64,000 nucleotides of DNA from Sphingobacterium sp. SYP-B4668. Lineage in GTDB: Bacteria > Bacteroidota > Bacteroidia > Sphingobacteriales > Sphingobacteriaceae. The notes beneath the pieces are model-generated. The model saw only the letters and a list, made by a program, of their open reading frames with translations. It was not told where the DNA came from and made no database searches. The translations under genes were made by a program, and so were the position numbers. How positions within the stretch are numbered: position 1 is the stretch's first letter; the number at the start of each line of letters is the position of its first letter. Shown piece by piece: positions 1 to 9,704 of the stretch. The stretch is taken from NCBI RefSeq assembly GCF_027627455.1, contig NZ_CP115483.1, positions 1,612,001-1,676,000 on the forward strand, written 5' to 3'.

Positions 1-320
1 ATAGTCGTACAGATCATTATGTAACAATACAGGATACGAATAGCATTTCGTTCACTGGTCGAGGATTTGTATGGCGGGGTACGTACACGGGGGTGAAGCA
101 ATACGCAGCTGACTATACCTTTATCGTGGATGTCTATATTGATGGAAAGAAAACCGAGCGGGTAGAGTTACCCACAAACAACTTAAAGCGTAGACGGGAT
201 ATTTGCTGGGACTATACGTTGGACAATGGCCCGCACGTGGTGAAGTTGGTGTTGACCAATCCCCATCCGGAGTATGAACTGAAATCATTGACCTATACGG
301 TATATGGACCTAAGAAATAA
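1..320 (+). CDS. 3' end of a gene of unknown function (beta-rich C-terminal domain)
   Basis: The frame is open from position 3 to the TAA at 318-320 with no convincing start, so the gene begins outside the window; a GTG at 93 lies inside the open frame and is not needed as a start. The 105 visible residues alternate hydrophobic and polar positions (for example FIVDVYIDG, HVVKLVLTNPH), as in a small beta-sandwich domain. It resembles, from memory only, C-terminal domains of some PUL-associated ADP-ribosylglycohydrolase-like proteins of Bacteroidota; this is a weak guess. It lies 116 bases upstream of the SusC gene on the same strand, so it may belong to the same locus. Confidence 0.6.
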   Translation, partial: SRTDHYVTIQDTNSISFTGRGFVWRGTYTGVKQYAADYTFIVDVYIDGKKTERVELPTNNLKRRRDICWDYTLDNGPHVVKLVLTNPHPEYELKSLTYTVYGPKK

Positions 321-361
321 CACATAAAACCATGCAAATCATGAAATGTAACCTATGCTGT

Positions 362-382
362 ATTCGGCTATTATAGCCGGAT
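362..382 (+). terminator. Short hairpin between the upstream gene and SusC
   Basis: ATTCGGCTA (362-370) and TAGCCGGAT (374-382) form a 9-bp stem with one G-T wobble and a 3-base loop. No T-run follows, so it may be a weak terminator or an mRNA end-stabilising hairpin rather than a classical intrinsic terminator. The rest of 321-436 is AT-rich leader of the SusC gene with no clear promoter box. Confidence 0.35.
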
Positions 383-436
383 ATGGCGTGATTTAAACCT
401 AACTAACCCAATTATCTATTTTAAACTTTCTTAATT

Positions 437-3400
437 ATGAAAGAGTTTTTGTTTTTTCGCCACCTGAGATGGCCCGACCAAGAGCGTGGCAATAGACCCG
501 TATGGCTGGCTTTACTATTTGCCTTATTTTGGACAGTAGCCGTTCCCAGCCACGGGGAGGCAGCCACAATACTACAGGAGACCATTACTGGACAGGTGTT
601 GGATAGTGCTGATAATCCGTTAACGGGAGCATCTGTCGTCATTAAGGGGACAGGCATAGGGACACAAACGGACAAAGATGGCCGATTTGAACTGGCTGCT
701 ACCGGTAAGGAGGTGGTGCTGAGTATAACCTTTACGGGTTATGTGCCACAAGAGGTGAAAGCAAAGCAAGGCCATGTCCTCATCCGCTTAAAAGAGGTGC
801 GTTCCGACTTGGACGAAGTAGTGGTCGTCGGCTTTGGTACACAAAAGAAATCGGATATGGTTGGAGCCGTGACTTCTATCAAACCGTCTAATCTGCGCGT
901 GCCAGCGAGTAACCTGACTACCGCATTGGCCGGGCAGGCTGCTGGTATTATTGCTTATCAGCGGAGTGGTGAGCCTGGGCAGGACAATGCAGACTTCTTT
1001 ATCAGAGGGGTGACTTCATTTGGCACAGGAAAAGTCGACCCGCTGATTTTGATTGATGGGGTGGAGCTCACGGTGACTGAATTGGCGCGGTTGAGACCTG
1101 ATGATATTGAAAATTTTTCGATCATGAAGGATGCTACCTCCACGGCGGTGTATGGTGCGAGGGGTGCCAATGGAGTAATTTTCGTGACGACCAAACAAGG
1201 GAAAGAAGGGCCGGCCAGCATATCATTTAGAGCGGAGAGCTCGGTGGCCACTCCGACCAAGAACGTAGAATTGGCAGACCCTGTTACCTTTATGCGGCTC
1301 TACAATGAAGCACAGTATGCACGTACACCTTTTGCGGAACCCCTGTACTCCCAAGAAAAAATAGACGGGACGGCCGAAGGGCTCAGCTCGATTATATATC
1401 CAGCGACGGATTGGAGAAAGGCCTTGTTCAAGGATTATACCCTTAATCATCGATATAATCTAAACGTTAGCGGAGGGGGGAAGGTAGTACGTTACTACGT
1501 GGCGGGCTCTTATGCCAAGGACAACGGAGTGCTCAAAGTTGATCCTGTCAACAATTTTAACAACAACATCAAGCTGAAAAGCTATACCCTCAGGGCCAAT
1601 GTCAATATCGACCTGACTAAATCCACAGAATTGATCGTGAGGCTGAATGGTAACTTTGATGACTATACGGGGCCAATAGAAGGTGGGGCTGATCTGTATA
1701 ATAAGGTAATTAAAACCAATCCAGTAGATTTTTTACCATATTATCCTAAAGTCGGGGATAAACAACACGTCCAACACATTATGTTTGGCGGGGTATCTGA
1801 TCGTCAATTTTTGAATCCATATGCTGACATGGTCAAGGGATATAAGGACTACGATCGGTCATTGATGATGGCTCAAATGGAGCTTAAACAAAACCTGAGC
1901 TTTGTAACGGAAGGATTGACGTTCCGATCCATGTTCAATACAAATAGAACGTCAAGGTATGATATTGTCAGAGCTTATAAGCCTTTTTATTACGAAGTAG
2001 ATGCTTATGATAAGCGGACAATGGAATATTCGCTTAAAGGATTCAACCAAACTACCGGCGAGGAGTTTTTGAGCTTTGGACTGGACGATCAGTTGCGGCA
2101 ACAGCACAGTGTTTTCTATTTAGAATCGGCGTTGAACTATAGCCGAGTCTTTGGCGGGAAGCACTCTCTTAATGGATTGTTGGTCTATATCATGCGGTCG
2201 GGGACCGATGCCAAAGGGCAAAGTCTACAGCTGTCGCTTCCGAGTCGTAACCTAGGGGTGTCCGGGAGAGGAACCTATTCTTACGATAGTCGTTACTTTG
2301 CCGAGTTTAACTTTGGATACAACGGTTCCGAGCGTTTTCATGAATCCAAACGATATGGATTCTTCCCTTCGGTGGGTTTAGCTTGGAGCGTGTCGAATGA
2401 AAAATTCTGGCAACCCTTGCAAGATAAAATCAACAAGTTGAGACTACGGGCTACCTATGGCTTGGTAGGTAATGATGCTATTGGACGTCCTCAAGACAGA
2501 TTTTTCTACTTATCGAACGTAGAAATGAATGCTGGTGGACGGAGTTACTTCTTTGGGAGAGAAAGTGCATACGGTCTGAACGGAATCAACATCACCCGAT
2601 ATTCTAACCCGGATATTACATGGGAGACATCCAAGAAAGTAAACCTGGCGTTGGAGTTGGGGTTATTCAATAAATTCAATTTGCAGGCAGATTTCTTTAC
2701 GGAGAGACGGACCAATATCTTGATGGATCGTGCAGATATCCCTTCAACCATGGGACTTACGGCACCCGTCATGGCCAATGTAGGAGAGGCTTCTGGACGT
2801 GGGATGGATATGTCTATGGACTATGCACACACATTTGGTAACGGTGTATGGTTGCAATTACGCGGTAATTTTACTTACGCCACTAACAAGTATGAGGTAT
2901 ACGAAGAGCCTACTTATGAAAAAGAATATTGGAAGTCGAGGATTGGGTATCCCATCCAACAGCGCTGGGGATACATTGCCGAACGACTGTTTGTAGATGA
3001 TAATGAGGTGCAAAATGCGCCAGCACAAAATTTTGGGACACCAAATGTCGCCGGAGACATCAAGTACAAGGATGTCAATGGAGATGGTCAATTGACCGCA
3101 CTGGATATGGTGCCTATTGGCTATCCAACGATTCCAGAGATTATTTATGGAGCAGGATTTTCGCTGGGATTTAAGAATTTTGACGTATCTGCTTTTTTCC
3201 AAGGATCTGCTCGGAGCTCGTTTATTATGGATCCTCGTTTGGTACAACCTTTTGTCTCTGATCCGCCAGACGTGGTGCCGTACATAGAGGGTCGACATCA
3301 AATATTGAAAGCATTCGCAGACAATCATTATTCACCTGAAAATCCAGATTTGTATGCCTTGTGGCCACGATTGAGTGTCGAGAATCACGCCAATAACATG

Positions 3401-3643
3401 CAACCGAGCACCTGGTGGATTCAAAATGGTGCATTTTTTCGGCTTAAGCAAGCCGAAATTGGGTATAGTTTGTCCGATAACGTAGCCAAAAAGATACGAG
3501 CAAAGAATTTGAGATTTTACCTAAGTGGGTCTAATTTGTTGCTAATAAGCGGTTTCAAAATATGGGATATAGAAATGGGAGATAGAGGTCTAGGCTATCC
3601 GCTTCAGCGTGTATACAACTTCGGGCTTAATGTAACTTTTTAA
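437..3643 (+). CDS. SusC/RagA-family TonB-dependent outer-membrane transporter (PUL 1)
   Basis: 1068 residues, a normal SusC length. A basic N-terminus and hydrophobic stretch (about 22-41) form the signal peptide. A CarboxypepD_reg-like beta domain follows at about 47-120 (ITGQVLDSADNPLTGASVVI), then the TonB-box-like DEVVVVGFGTQKK and the plug domain with ALAGQAAGI, ILIDGVEL and YGARGANGVIFVTTKQG. The remainder is a 22-strand-type barrel ending in a terminal beta strand (VYNFGLNVTF). There is no STN domain before the carboxypeptidase-like domain, so it is unlikely to signal through an anti-sigma/sigma pair. It should import oligosaccharides across the outer membrane with the SusD lipoprotein encoded 5 bases downstream. 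The start is an ATG after an AT-rich leader. The substrate cannot be read from the sequence. Confidence 0.95.
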   Translation: MKEFLFFRHLRWPDQERGNRPVWLALLFALFWTVAVPSHGEAATILQETITGQVLDSADNPLTGASVVIKGTGIGTQTDKDGRFELAATGKEVVLSITFTGYVPQEVKAKQGHVLIRLKEVRSDLDEVVVVGFGTQKKSDMVGAVTSIKPSNLRVPASNLTTALAGQAAGIIAYQRSGEPGQDNADFFIRGVTSFGTGKVDPLILIDGVELTVTELARLRPDDIENFSIMKDATSTAVYGARGANGVIFVTTKQGKEGPASISFRAESSVATPTKNVELADPVTFMRLYNEAQYARTPFAEPLYSQEKIDGTAEGLSSIIYPATDWRKALFKDYTLNHRYNLNVSGGGKVVRYYVAGSYAKDNGVLKVDPVNNFNNNIKLKSYTLRANVNIDLTKSTELIVRLNGNFDDYTGPIEGGADLYNKVIKTNPVDFLPYYPKVGDKQHVQHIMFGGVSDRQFLNPYADMVKGYKDYDRSLMMAQMELKQNLSFVTEGLTFRSMFNTNRTSRYDIVRAYKPFYYEVDAYDKRTMEYSLKGFNQTTGEEFLSFGLDDQLRQQHSVFYLESALNYSRVFGGKHSLNGLLVYIMRSGTDAKGQSLQLSLPSRNLGVSGRGTYSYDSRYFAEFNFGYNGSERFHESKRYGFFPSVGLAWSVSNEKFWQPLQDKINKLRLRATYGLVGNDAIGRPQDRFFYLSNVEMNAGGRSYFFGRESAYGLNGINITRYSNPDITWETSKKVNLALELGLFNKFNLQADFFTERRTNILMDRADIPSTMGLTAPVMANVGEASGRGMDMSMDYAHTFGNGVWLQLRGNFTYATNKYEVYEEPTYEKEYWKSRIGYPIQQRWGYIAERLFVDDNEVQNAPAQNFGTPNVAGDIKYKDVNGDGQLTALDMVPIGYPTIPEIIYGAGFSLGFKNFDVSAFFQGSARSSFIMDPRLVQPFVSDPPDVVPYIEGRHQILKAFADNHYSPENPDLYALWPRLSVENHANNMQPSTWWIQNGAFFRLKQAEIGYSLSDNVAKKIRAKNLRFYLSGSNLLLISGFKIWDIEMGDRGLGYPLQRVYNFGLNVTF

Positions 3644-3648
3644 TCCAA

Positions 3649-5553
3649 ATGATCATGAAAATACTTGTAAGACTACAGATAGCACTGCTCTTGATCATGA
3701 GCACCTCCTGTAATAAATATCTTGACATCGTACCAGATAATGTGGCCACGATTGATTATGCATTTCGGATGCGGACGACGGCCGAAAAGTACTTGGCAAC
3801 ATGTTACTCTTTTATGCCAAAACTAGGCGATATGTATGCAAATCCGGGCATGTTTGGGGCGGATGAGCTTTGGCTATCAAAAGATAAAAATTGGTGGAAT
3901 AACTGGGTGACGGCCTTGGGGCAACAAAATGTCAACAATCCGCAATTGGATTATTGGAATGGCTACAACGCCTCCACTAATCTTTGGATGGGTATCAGTC
4001 AATGTAATATCTTTTTAGAGAATATCGAAAAGGTGCCGGACATGGATGAAGTGGAGAAGCGACAATGGAAAGCGGAAGTGAAATTTTTGAAAGCCTACTA
4101 TCATTTCTTTTTGCTGCGGATGTACGGTCCGATCCCCATCATTGACGTCAACCTACCCATATCAGCATCGGGCGAAGAAGTGCGGGTATATCGTCAACCT
4201 GTTGATAAGGTGTTCGATTATATTGTCCGTGTCATTGACGATGCGACTATCGACCTACGGAAGAATGTGCGTGATGAAAATTCGGAATTGGGCCGTGTCA
4301 CCATGCCGATAGCTAAGGGTTTCAAGGCTAAGGTATTGGTTTATGCAGCAAGTCCATTGTTTAATGGCAATACGGAATACGCGGGCTTCAGTGGTAAGGA
4401 CGGGGTCGTACTTTTCAACTCGACCGTCGACCAAGAAAAGTGGAGCCGAGCACTACAAGCGTGTAAGGAGGCTATCGAGGTCGCCCATGAAATGGGGCAC
4501 AAACTTTATGAGTTTGAAGGGAGTTTACAGACCAAGGATATCTCAGAGGATACCCGATTGGCGCTAAATATTAGGGGCGCAATCACGGATCGGTGGAATC
4601 CAGAAATCATTTGGGCGAATACAGGCAGCACCACCCGTGGACTCCAAGTATGGTCTGCTCCACATGTGCTCGAACCAGCCCATATTGGTGTGTCCGAGCC
4701 CAATGGAAGCATAGGGGTGACCATGAAAATAGCCGATCTATTTTATTCAAAAAATGGAGTTCCCATTGAGGAGGATAAGGCCTTTGAATACAACGATAGG
4801 TACAGCTTGAAAGTAGCGACGGAAGCGGATAAATATCAGGTGAAAGAGGGGTATAGTACTGCAAAAATTCACTTTAATAGAGAAGCCAGATTTTATGGAA
4901 CACTGGGATTCGATGGCGGCGTTTGGTATGGACAGGGAAGATACGATGACAAAGATCCCTATTACTTGCAGATCAAAAAGGAGCAGATTGGAGGAAAGGA
5001 AGGTATCAGTTGGCACTCTGTGACGGGATACTATGCCAAAAAATATATTCATTATACCAATACTACCGTCAATCAAAACACGTATACGACTACCAACTGG
5101 CCTTGGGTGATGCTGCGGCTTGCCGATCTCTATCTGTTGTATGCGGAAGCTGCAAATGAAGTGGGTGGGCCATCTGTGGATGCTTTCCAATATCTAGATT
5201 TGATTCGTAAGCGTTCGGGTTTACCTGCAGTACAAGTTGCTTGGACTGCACATTCCAAAAATCCGCAGAAACCTAATACCAAGGAAGGCTTGCGAGCCAT
5301 CATACGGCAGGAGCGAGGCATCGAGTTGGCACTGGAAGGCGAGAGATTTTGGGACTTGAGGAGATGGAAGACGGCACCTGAGCAACTGAACAAACCGATC
5401 AAAGGATGGGATGTGGATCAGGTATCTTCAGAGGCCTACTATCGGGAGAAGGTTTTGTTCAATCAACGCTTTAGCTTGAAAGATTATTTTTGGCCAATCC
5501 GTGAACACGATCTCATCGTCAACAAGAATCTGGTACAAAATCCAGGATGGTAA
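3649..5553 (+). CDS. SusD/RagB-family glycan-binding lipoprotein (PUL 1)
   Basis: 634 residues. The leader ends in the lipobox MSTSC, so the mature protein is a lipid-anchored outer-membrane protein that caps the adjacent SusC. The body is the helical TPR-like SusD fold, with the typical C-terminal signature RQERGIELALEGERFWDLRRW at about 560-580 and a closing YFWPIREHDLIVNKNLVQNPGW-type ending. Two starts are possible, 3649 (ATGATCATG) or 3655; the second gives the tighter leader MKILVRLQIALLL. Five bases separate it from SusC, consistent with one transcript. Confidence 0.94.
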   Translation: MIMKILVRLQIALLLIMSTSCNKYLDIVPDNVATIDYAFRMRTTAEKYLATCYSFMPKLGDMYANPGMFGADELWLSKDKNWWNNWVTALGQQNVNNPQLDYWNGYNASTNLWMGISQCNIFLENIEKVPDMDEVEKRQWKAEVKFLKAYYHFFLLRMYGPIPIIDVNLPISASGEEVRVYRQPVDKVFDYIVRVIDDATIDLRKNVRDENSELGRVTMPIAKGFKAKVLVYAASPLFNGNTEYAGFSGKDGVVLFNSTVDQEKWSRALQACKEAIEVAHEMGHKLYEFEGSLQTKDISEDTRLALNIRGAITDRWNPEIIWANTGSTTRGLQVWSAPHVLEPAHIGVSEPNGSIGVTMKIADLFYSKNGVPIEEDKAFEYNDRYSLKVATEADKYQVKEGYSTAKIHFNREARFYGTLGFDGGVWYGQGRYDDKDPYYLQIKKEQIGGKEGISWHSVTGYYAKKYIHYTNTTVNQNTYTTTNWPWVMLRLADLYLLYAEAANEVGGPSVDAFQYLDLIRKRSGLPAVQVAWTAHSKNPQKPNTKEGLRAIIRQERGIELALEGERFWDLRRWKTAPEQLNKPIKGWDVDQVSSEAYYREKVLFNQRFSLKDYFWPIREHDLIVNKNLVQNPGW

Positions 5554-5573
5554 ACTAATAAAGGAAAATAATC

Positions 5574-6764
5574 ATGAAAATACACGTCATATCATTACTT
5601 GCCGTTGTTCTTTTCTTTACGCAATGTAAGGAAATGGATCATGGCCCCTTATCTACATCTGACGGGAACCCGAGTCCTGTGACTGGTGTGCATGTAGAAA
5701 ATACACCAGGAGGAGCGAAGGTGTCCTATACGTTGCCTGGTGACCCCGAACTATTATATGTGATGGCCAAGTTTCCTAGCGGGGATGGTACGAGCACACG
5801 GACGGTCAAATCATCGGTATATGCTAATTATCTGGTATTGGATGGTTTTGCAAGTACAGCAGAAGTGGAGGTAGAGCTGTACAGTGTCAACCGAGCGGAA
5901 AACATGTCGGAACCATTGCGAATTAAAATCAAGCCGGAGAAGCCTTATCTGGAAGATGTCTTCGAATCACTCGAGGTAGAAGAAACTTTTGGGGGTATCA
6001 ATACGCGATTTGTCAACCCGATGGGAGGTGAGTATGTATTGCATACCTTATATAAAAATGCAGAAAACGAGTGGGTACTATACGATCGGTTATATACAAA
6101 ATCTAAAGGACGGGATTATGCCGTCCGCGGGCTCTTAGCAGAGCCAACAGCGTTCGGATTTTATTTCACTGATAAATGGCGCAACAGATCGGATACCTTG
6201 TTACGCAATATGACTCCTTTGTTTGAAGAGCGTCTTGATAAATCAAAGTTTAAACATTTCCCCTTGTTGACAGATACTTATGAACCTGAATATGCATCAT
6301 GGGCAATTGAAAATCTATGGGATAACGATCCGAATAAAATCTTCTATGTGAAAGCGGGATTGCCAGGAGCAAAGGTGCCTAATTGGTTTACAATAGACTT
6401 AGGTGCTGTACAAAAAATCAGCCGGATGCGTGTCAATCAACTCGCGTACGCGGAAGCGTGGATGTTTGCCGCGGGCGCACCCCGTGTATTCGAAATCTAT
6501 GGTAGCAATGCGCCCCCATCAGATGGAAGTTGGGACAATTGGACGCTGCTGGGCTCTTTTGAATCGATAAAGCCATCTGGTTTGCCACTAGGGGAATTGA
6601 CTTCGGAAGATATTGCGGTAGCCAAAGCGGGAGAGGATTTCGAATTTGCGGTCTCTACACCAAACGTAAGATACTTGCGTTTCAAGACGCTCAAGACTTG
6701 GTCTGGGCAAGTGACCATTGCTATGGGGGAAATGACCTTGTGGGGGCAGACCATTCAAAAATAG
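5574..6764 (+). CDS. DUF4959/DUF5000-type lipoprotein with discoidin-like C-terminus
   Basis: 396 residues with a lipoprotein leader ending FFTQC. The N-terminal part (about 35-110, PVTGVHVENTPGGAKVSYTLP) resembles the fibronectin-like DUF4959, the middle (about 125-220) resembles DUF5126, and the C-terminal 165 residues form an F5/8-type-C (discoidin/CBM32-like) jelly roll of the DUF5000 type, with ENLWDND, NWFTIDLG and FEIYGSNAP motifs. Such proteins accompany SusC/SusD pairs and probably act as surface glycan-binding proteins. Family names are assigned by eye. The C-terminal domain is clearly paralogous to that of the next gene. It follows SusD by 20 bases. Confidence 0.8.
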   Translation: MKIHVISLLAVVLFFTQCKEMDHGPLSTSDGNPSPVTGVHVENTPGGAKVSYTLPGDPELLYVMAKFPSGDGTSTRTVKSSVYANYLVLDGFASTAEVEVELYSVNRAENMSEPLRIKIKPEKPYLEDVFESLEVEETFGGINTRFVNPMGGEYVLHTLYKNAENEWVLYDRLYTKSKGRDYAVRGLLAEPTAFGFYFTDKWRNRSDTLLRNMTPLFEERLDKSKFKHFPLLTDTYEPEYASWAIENLWDNDPNKIFYVKAGLPGAKVPNWFTIDLGAVQKISRMRVNQLAYAEAWMFAAGAPRVFEIYGSNAPPSDGSWDNWTLLGSFESIKPSGLPLGELTSEDIAVAKAGEDFEFAVSTPNVRYLRFKTLKTWSGQVTIAMGEMTLWGQTIQK

Positions 6765-6944
6765 ATATCTGAAACAGGAAATAGTGGAATAAAACGAATC
6801 CGTATACGAAATATTCATGTAGCACATGCTGCACAAACACGAATGACCGCGAGGCGGCATGCCTACTGTTTGAAATAGAAAAGCAGGTATAATGTAGTTT
6901 GGGTCGGCCAGTTGGCAGATGACAATTTAAAAGAAAAATTAGAT
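6765..6944. other. Unusually long intergenic break inside the PUL 1 operon
   Basis: All other same-strand joints from SusC (437) to the TIM-barrel gene (8183) are at most 20 bases or overlap, but here 180 bases separate the two discoidin-domain lipoproteins. The stretch holds small imperfect inverted repeats (TAGCACATGCTGC near 6820; GAGGCGGCATGCCT near 6852) and no ORF of note. A secondary promoter or an attenuating hairpin is possible; nothing stronger can be said. Confidence 0.3.
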
Positions 6945-8186
6945 ATGAAATATAATCCATATTATGTGCTCATACTTATCTTGACCGTAGGCCTAGCAGG
7001 TCTAGCGGTAAGTTGTACCAAGATGGATGAGCATTACAAGGAATTTCTTCAAGGTGGAGAGATTACCTATATCGGGAAAGCCGATTCTATCGTATTTCGC
7101 GGGGGGCGTAATCGCGCAGAAATAGGGTGGCTGGTCCTTTCGGACCCTAAAGTAGATAGTTATAAAGTCTATTGGAATAACAAGCGAGATTCCGTGACAG
7201 GGCCAATTGTGAAAACAGATAAAGTGGATACGATACGGGTCAATATTGATAATCTTGTAGAAGGAACTTATCAATTTGAAATCGTCTTGTTCGATAAGAA
7301 AGGTAATTCATCAATCTTGAACAATGTAATTGGCCAAGTTTATGGACAGCAATACCAGGAGTCTCTGCTCAACAGGACTTACAAGGCTATCAAGAGGACG
7401 GGGCGTAATCTGGAAATCAATTGGATGCTTATGGATGAGACGCTACACGCAGTGGAGTTGAGCTATCTGGATCGGGACAATAAAACTGTCAAAAAGGTAG
7501 TGTCAGCAACAGCCGAATGGGATACCTTAACAAATTTTCCAATAGGTGGGACATTTGAATACCGATCGGTATTTCTGCCGGATACCCTGGCTCTGGATAA
7601 ATTCTATACGCCTACACTGGAAGTAGAAGAGCTGGTGCAGGAGCAGCTGGTTTCAAAAACAGGTTGGAAAGCTGTATTGCTCCCTACCGATACCTATGAA
7701 GCTGAATTTAGCTCTTGGAAAATCGAAAATCTATGGGATAATAATGCGAATGGAAATCCTAATTTTTTCTATCAAAATCCAAATATCCCGGGGCTTGCAT
7801 TACCCAATTGGTTTACGATTGATTTGGGCTCCAACAACCGTCTGACTAAAATCAAAGTACTACAATTATCCCATGCTGATGCTTGGATGTTTAACTACGG
7901 GGCGCCCAAGACCTTCGAGATATACGGAAGCAATGCTCCGGCCGAGGATGGAAGCTGGGCTGGATGGATCTTACTAGGCGATTTTGCTTCGGTCAAACCT
8001 TCGGGTAGTGCCGTAGGTACATTGACCGCTGAAGACATTGTGGTCGGAAAGAACGGAGAAACTTTTGCATTTGCGAATACAGAGACACCTTACCGGTATA
8101 TCCGATTTAAGACAAAAAGTACTTGGGGGGGAAACAACAATGTGATGATATCGGAGCTTACCTTATGGGGATATCCAGCAGAATGA
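6945..8186 (+). CDS. DUF4998-type lipoprotein with discoidin-like C-terminus
   Basis: 413 residues from the ATG at 6945. An upstream in-frame TTG at 6912 is rejected because 6945 gives a clean lipoprotein leader (MKYNPYYVLILILTVG... LAVSC). After the lipobox, a DUF4998-like region (about 15-210) contains the recognisable KMDEHYKEFLQGGE and a fibronectin-like repeat. The last 165 residues repeat the F5/8-type-C domain of the previous gene (ENLWDNN, NWFTIDLG, DAWMFNYGAPKTFEIYGSN). It is presumably a second surface glycan-binding protein. Its TGA overlaps the ATG of the next gene (ATGA at 8183-8186), showing translational coupling. Confidence 0.82.
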   Translation: MKYNPYYVLILILTVGLAGLAVSCTKMDEHYKEFLQGGEITYIGKADSIVFRGGRNRAEIGWLVLSDPKVDSYKVYWNNKRDSVTGPIVKTDKVDTIRVNIDNLVEGTYQFEIVLFDKKGNSSILNNVIGQVYGQQYQESLLNRTYKAIKRTGRNLEINWMLMDETLHAVELSYLDRDNKTVKKVVSATAEWDTLTNFPIGGTFEYRSVFLPDTLALDKFYTPTLEVEELVQEQLVSKTGWKAVLLPTDTYEAEFSSWKIENLWDNNANGNPNFFYQNPNIPGLALPNWFTIDLGSNNRLTKIKVLQLSHADAWMFNYGAPKTFEIYGSNAPAEDGSWAGWILLGDFASVKPSGSAVGTLTAEDIVVGKNGETFAFANTETPYRYIRFKTKSTWGGNNNVMISELTLWGYPAE

Positions 8187-9664
8187 TGATGAGGGGGCTG
8201 ATATTTGGGTTGAGCATACTGATATTGTCCTGTACTGCAGTGTCTTCAGGCGTTGCAGTGCCCCCTTTGCAAAAAGGGGATAGTAGCTATACCATTCCGA
8301 AAGAAAAAATGATGCGTATCAAGGCGGCTGACTTGACGATACAGGTGGACCCCAACTTTGCTTACTACAAAAATAGATCGGTAGAGAGTATTGCGGATGA
8401 GCTGTATCTAGCGGGTTATAAAGCAGTACACTATTTTGTCGTGAATGAGCACAATGTGAATGGTCCATTGATCGATGCTATACGAAAAAGGGGATTGATG
8501 GTGTGGTTGATGACGCTAGGAAATGGTACCTATTCCACTGATCGCTATCCGGCGGGATGGGAAGCCTGGAAAATGAGGGTCAATAGTCCTACTGGGGAGG
8601 CTTCGGGGTTTACATTTTTGACTCCTTTCCATCCCGATTTTGTGGCTTGGAAAAAGAAACAATTGGTGCGTTTGATGAAAACCTATGCATTTGATGGAAT
8701 TGAACTGGCCGAATCTTACTTTCCGGAGTGGGATGCTATTCGACTAAGAACCTATGGTGATGTAGGTCCCTTGGCAGCTCAAGCATTCTTGGATAGGTAT
8801 GGGGTGCGGATGCCCGATTTTCAAGATAGGGACTCACCCGACTATTACCTAAAGCAGCCCGATAGGTATAAAAAATGGATTGATTTTAGGGTCGAGATCA
8901 TCAACGGTTTTTTGGATGATTTGATCAACGGAAAAGATGGCATCCGAGAGGCTAGACCAGATGCATTGGTGGCGACTTGGAGTCTTGCTATAGACAAAGG
9001 AGAGCAATCCTTTAGCAAAATAAGGGAATATCAAGGACTGGATGCCGCAAAGATGATCGAACGGGTAAAGCCCGATCTGCATTACTTTCAGACGCACTGG
9101 CCCGATTGGATAAAATCTGAATCGGAACTCCCACCAGATTATATGAAGCATTATCAAGCTTTTGTGGATCAGGTACGACGCGTGCATCCCCACGTACCTT
9201 TGGGCCTACAAGCAGACATTGGTTCTATTCAGAGTATGGTCAAATCTAAGGATTGGATAGATAAATTCAATCAGCACGCTCGAGAATATGGCTATGTGAC
9301 ATGGACCAGCTATGAGTATCATTTAGGGGGGCATATCTATCATGAACCGCTGCTTGTAAAGGAATGTACACGTCAAGGGGAGAGCGAAATACGGATTGCA
9401 TTCAATAAGCGGATAGATCCGGCAGCTATAACCGAAGGGCAACTGTCGATACTGACGGAAGAAGGTTTGTTCCCACTTGAGGGGGCTAAGCTAACCGTGG
9501 ATGGACATTGGCTTATCTTGAAACGAACGGATTGGCCAAGTGATGGATTTGAATTGCGCGTGAACAATGTGAAGGATACCCCCCAATGGTGGCTGTTCAA
9601 ATCATACCCAGCAAATGAAATAGCGAAGGATACTCGAGTAAAGGTCCTTCCTGCAAGTGAATAA
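8183..9664 (+). CDS. Lipoprotein with TIM-barrel glycosidase-like domain, family unassigned
   Basis: 493 residues from the ATG at 8183, which overlaps the upstream stop as ATGA; two more ATG codons follow directly (8186, 8189). The frame is open further upstream (TTG at 8123), but that would delay the signal sequence. The leader ends LILSC, a lipobox. The mature part has the layout of a (beta/alpha)8 hydrolase: IQVDPNFAYY, YKAVHYFVVNEHNV, LMVWLMTLGN, FDGIELAESYFPEWD, DALVATWSLA, PDLHYFQTHWPDW, PLGLQADIGS, GYVTWTSYEYHLGG. The glutamates in ELAESYFPEWD and in SYEYH are candidate catalytic residues. A small beta domain (about 400-480) closes the protein. I do not recognise a CAZy family; it is the best hydrolase candidate of PUL 1. 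Confidence 0.6.
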   Translation: MMMRGLIFGLSILILSCTAVSSGVAVPPLQKGDSSYTIPKEKMMRIKAADLTIQVDPNFAYYKNRSVESIADELYLAGYKAVHYFVVNEHNVNGPLIDAIRKRGLMVWLMTLGNGTYSTDRYPAGWEAWKMRVNSPTGEASGFTFLTPFHPDFVAWKKKQLVRLMKTYAFDGIELAESYFPEWDAIRLRTYGDVGPLAAQAFLDRYGVRMPDFQDRDSPDYYLKQPDRYKKWIDFRVEIINGFLDDLINGKDGIREARPDALVATWSLAIDKGEQSFSKIREYQGLDAAKMIERVKPDLHYFQTHWPDWIKSESELPPDYMKHYQAFVDQVRRVHPHVPLGLQADIGSIQSMVKSKDWIDKFNQHAREYGYVTWTSYEYHLGGHIYHEPLLVKECTRQGESEIRIAFNKRIDPAAITEGQLSILTEEGLFPLEGAKLTVDGHWLILKRTDWPSDGFELRVNNVKDTPQWWLFKSYPANEIAKDTRVKVLPASE

Positions 9665-9704
9665 TCAATGATACAAAATTTAAATAAACTTTATACAAGC
9701 AATT

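Noticed and set aside
2858..3328. A 156-codon minus-strand ORF inside SusC
   Set aside because: It lies wholly within a well-supported gene and its sequence shows no domain or export signal.
8123..8182. An earlier TTG start for the TIM-barrel lipoprotein
   Set aside because: It would put 20 polar residues before the lipoprotein leader; the ATG at 8183 overlaps the upstream stop in the usual ATGA manner.
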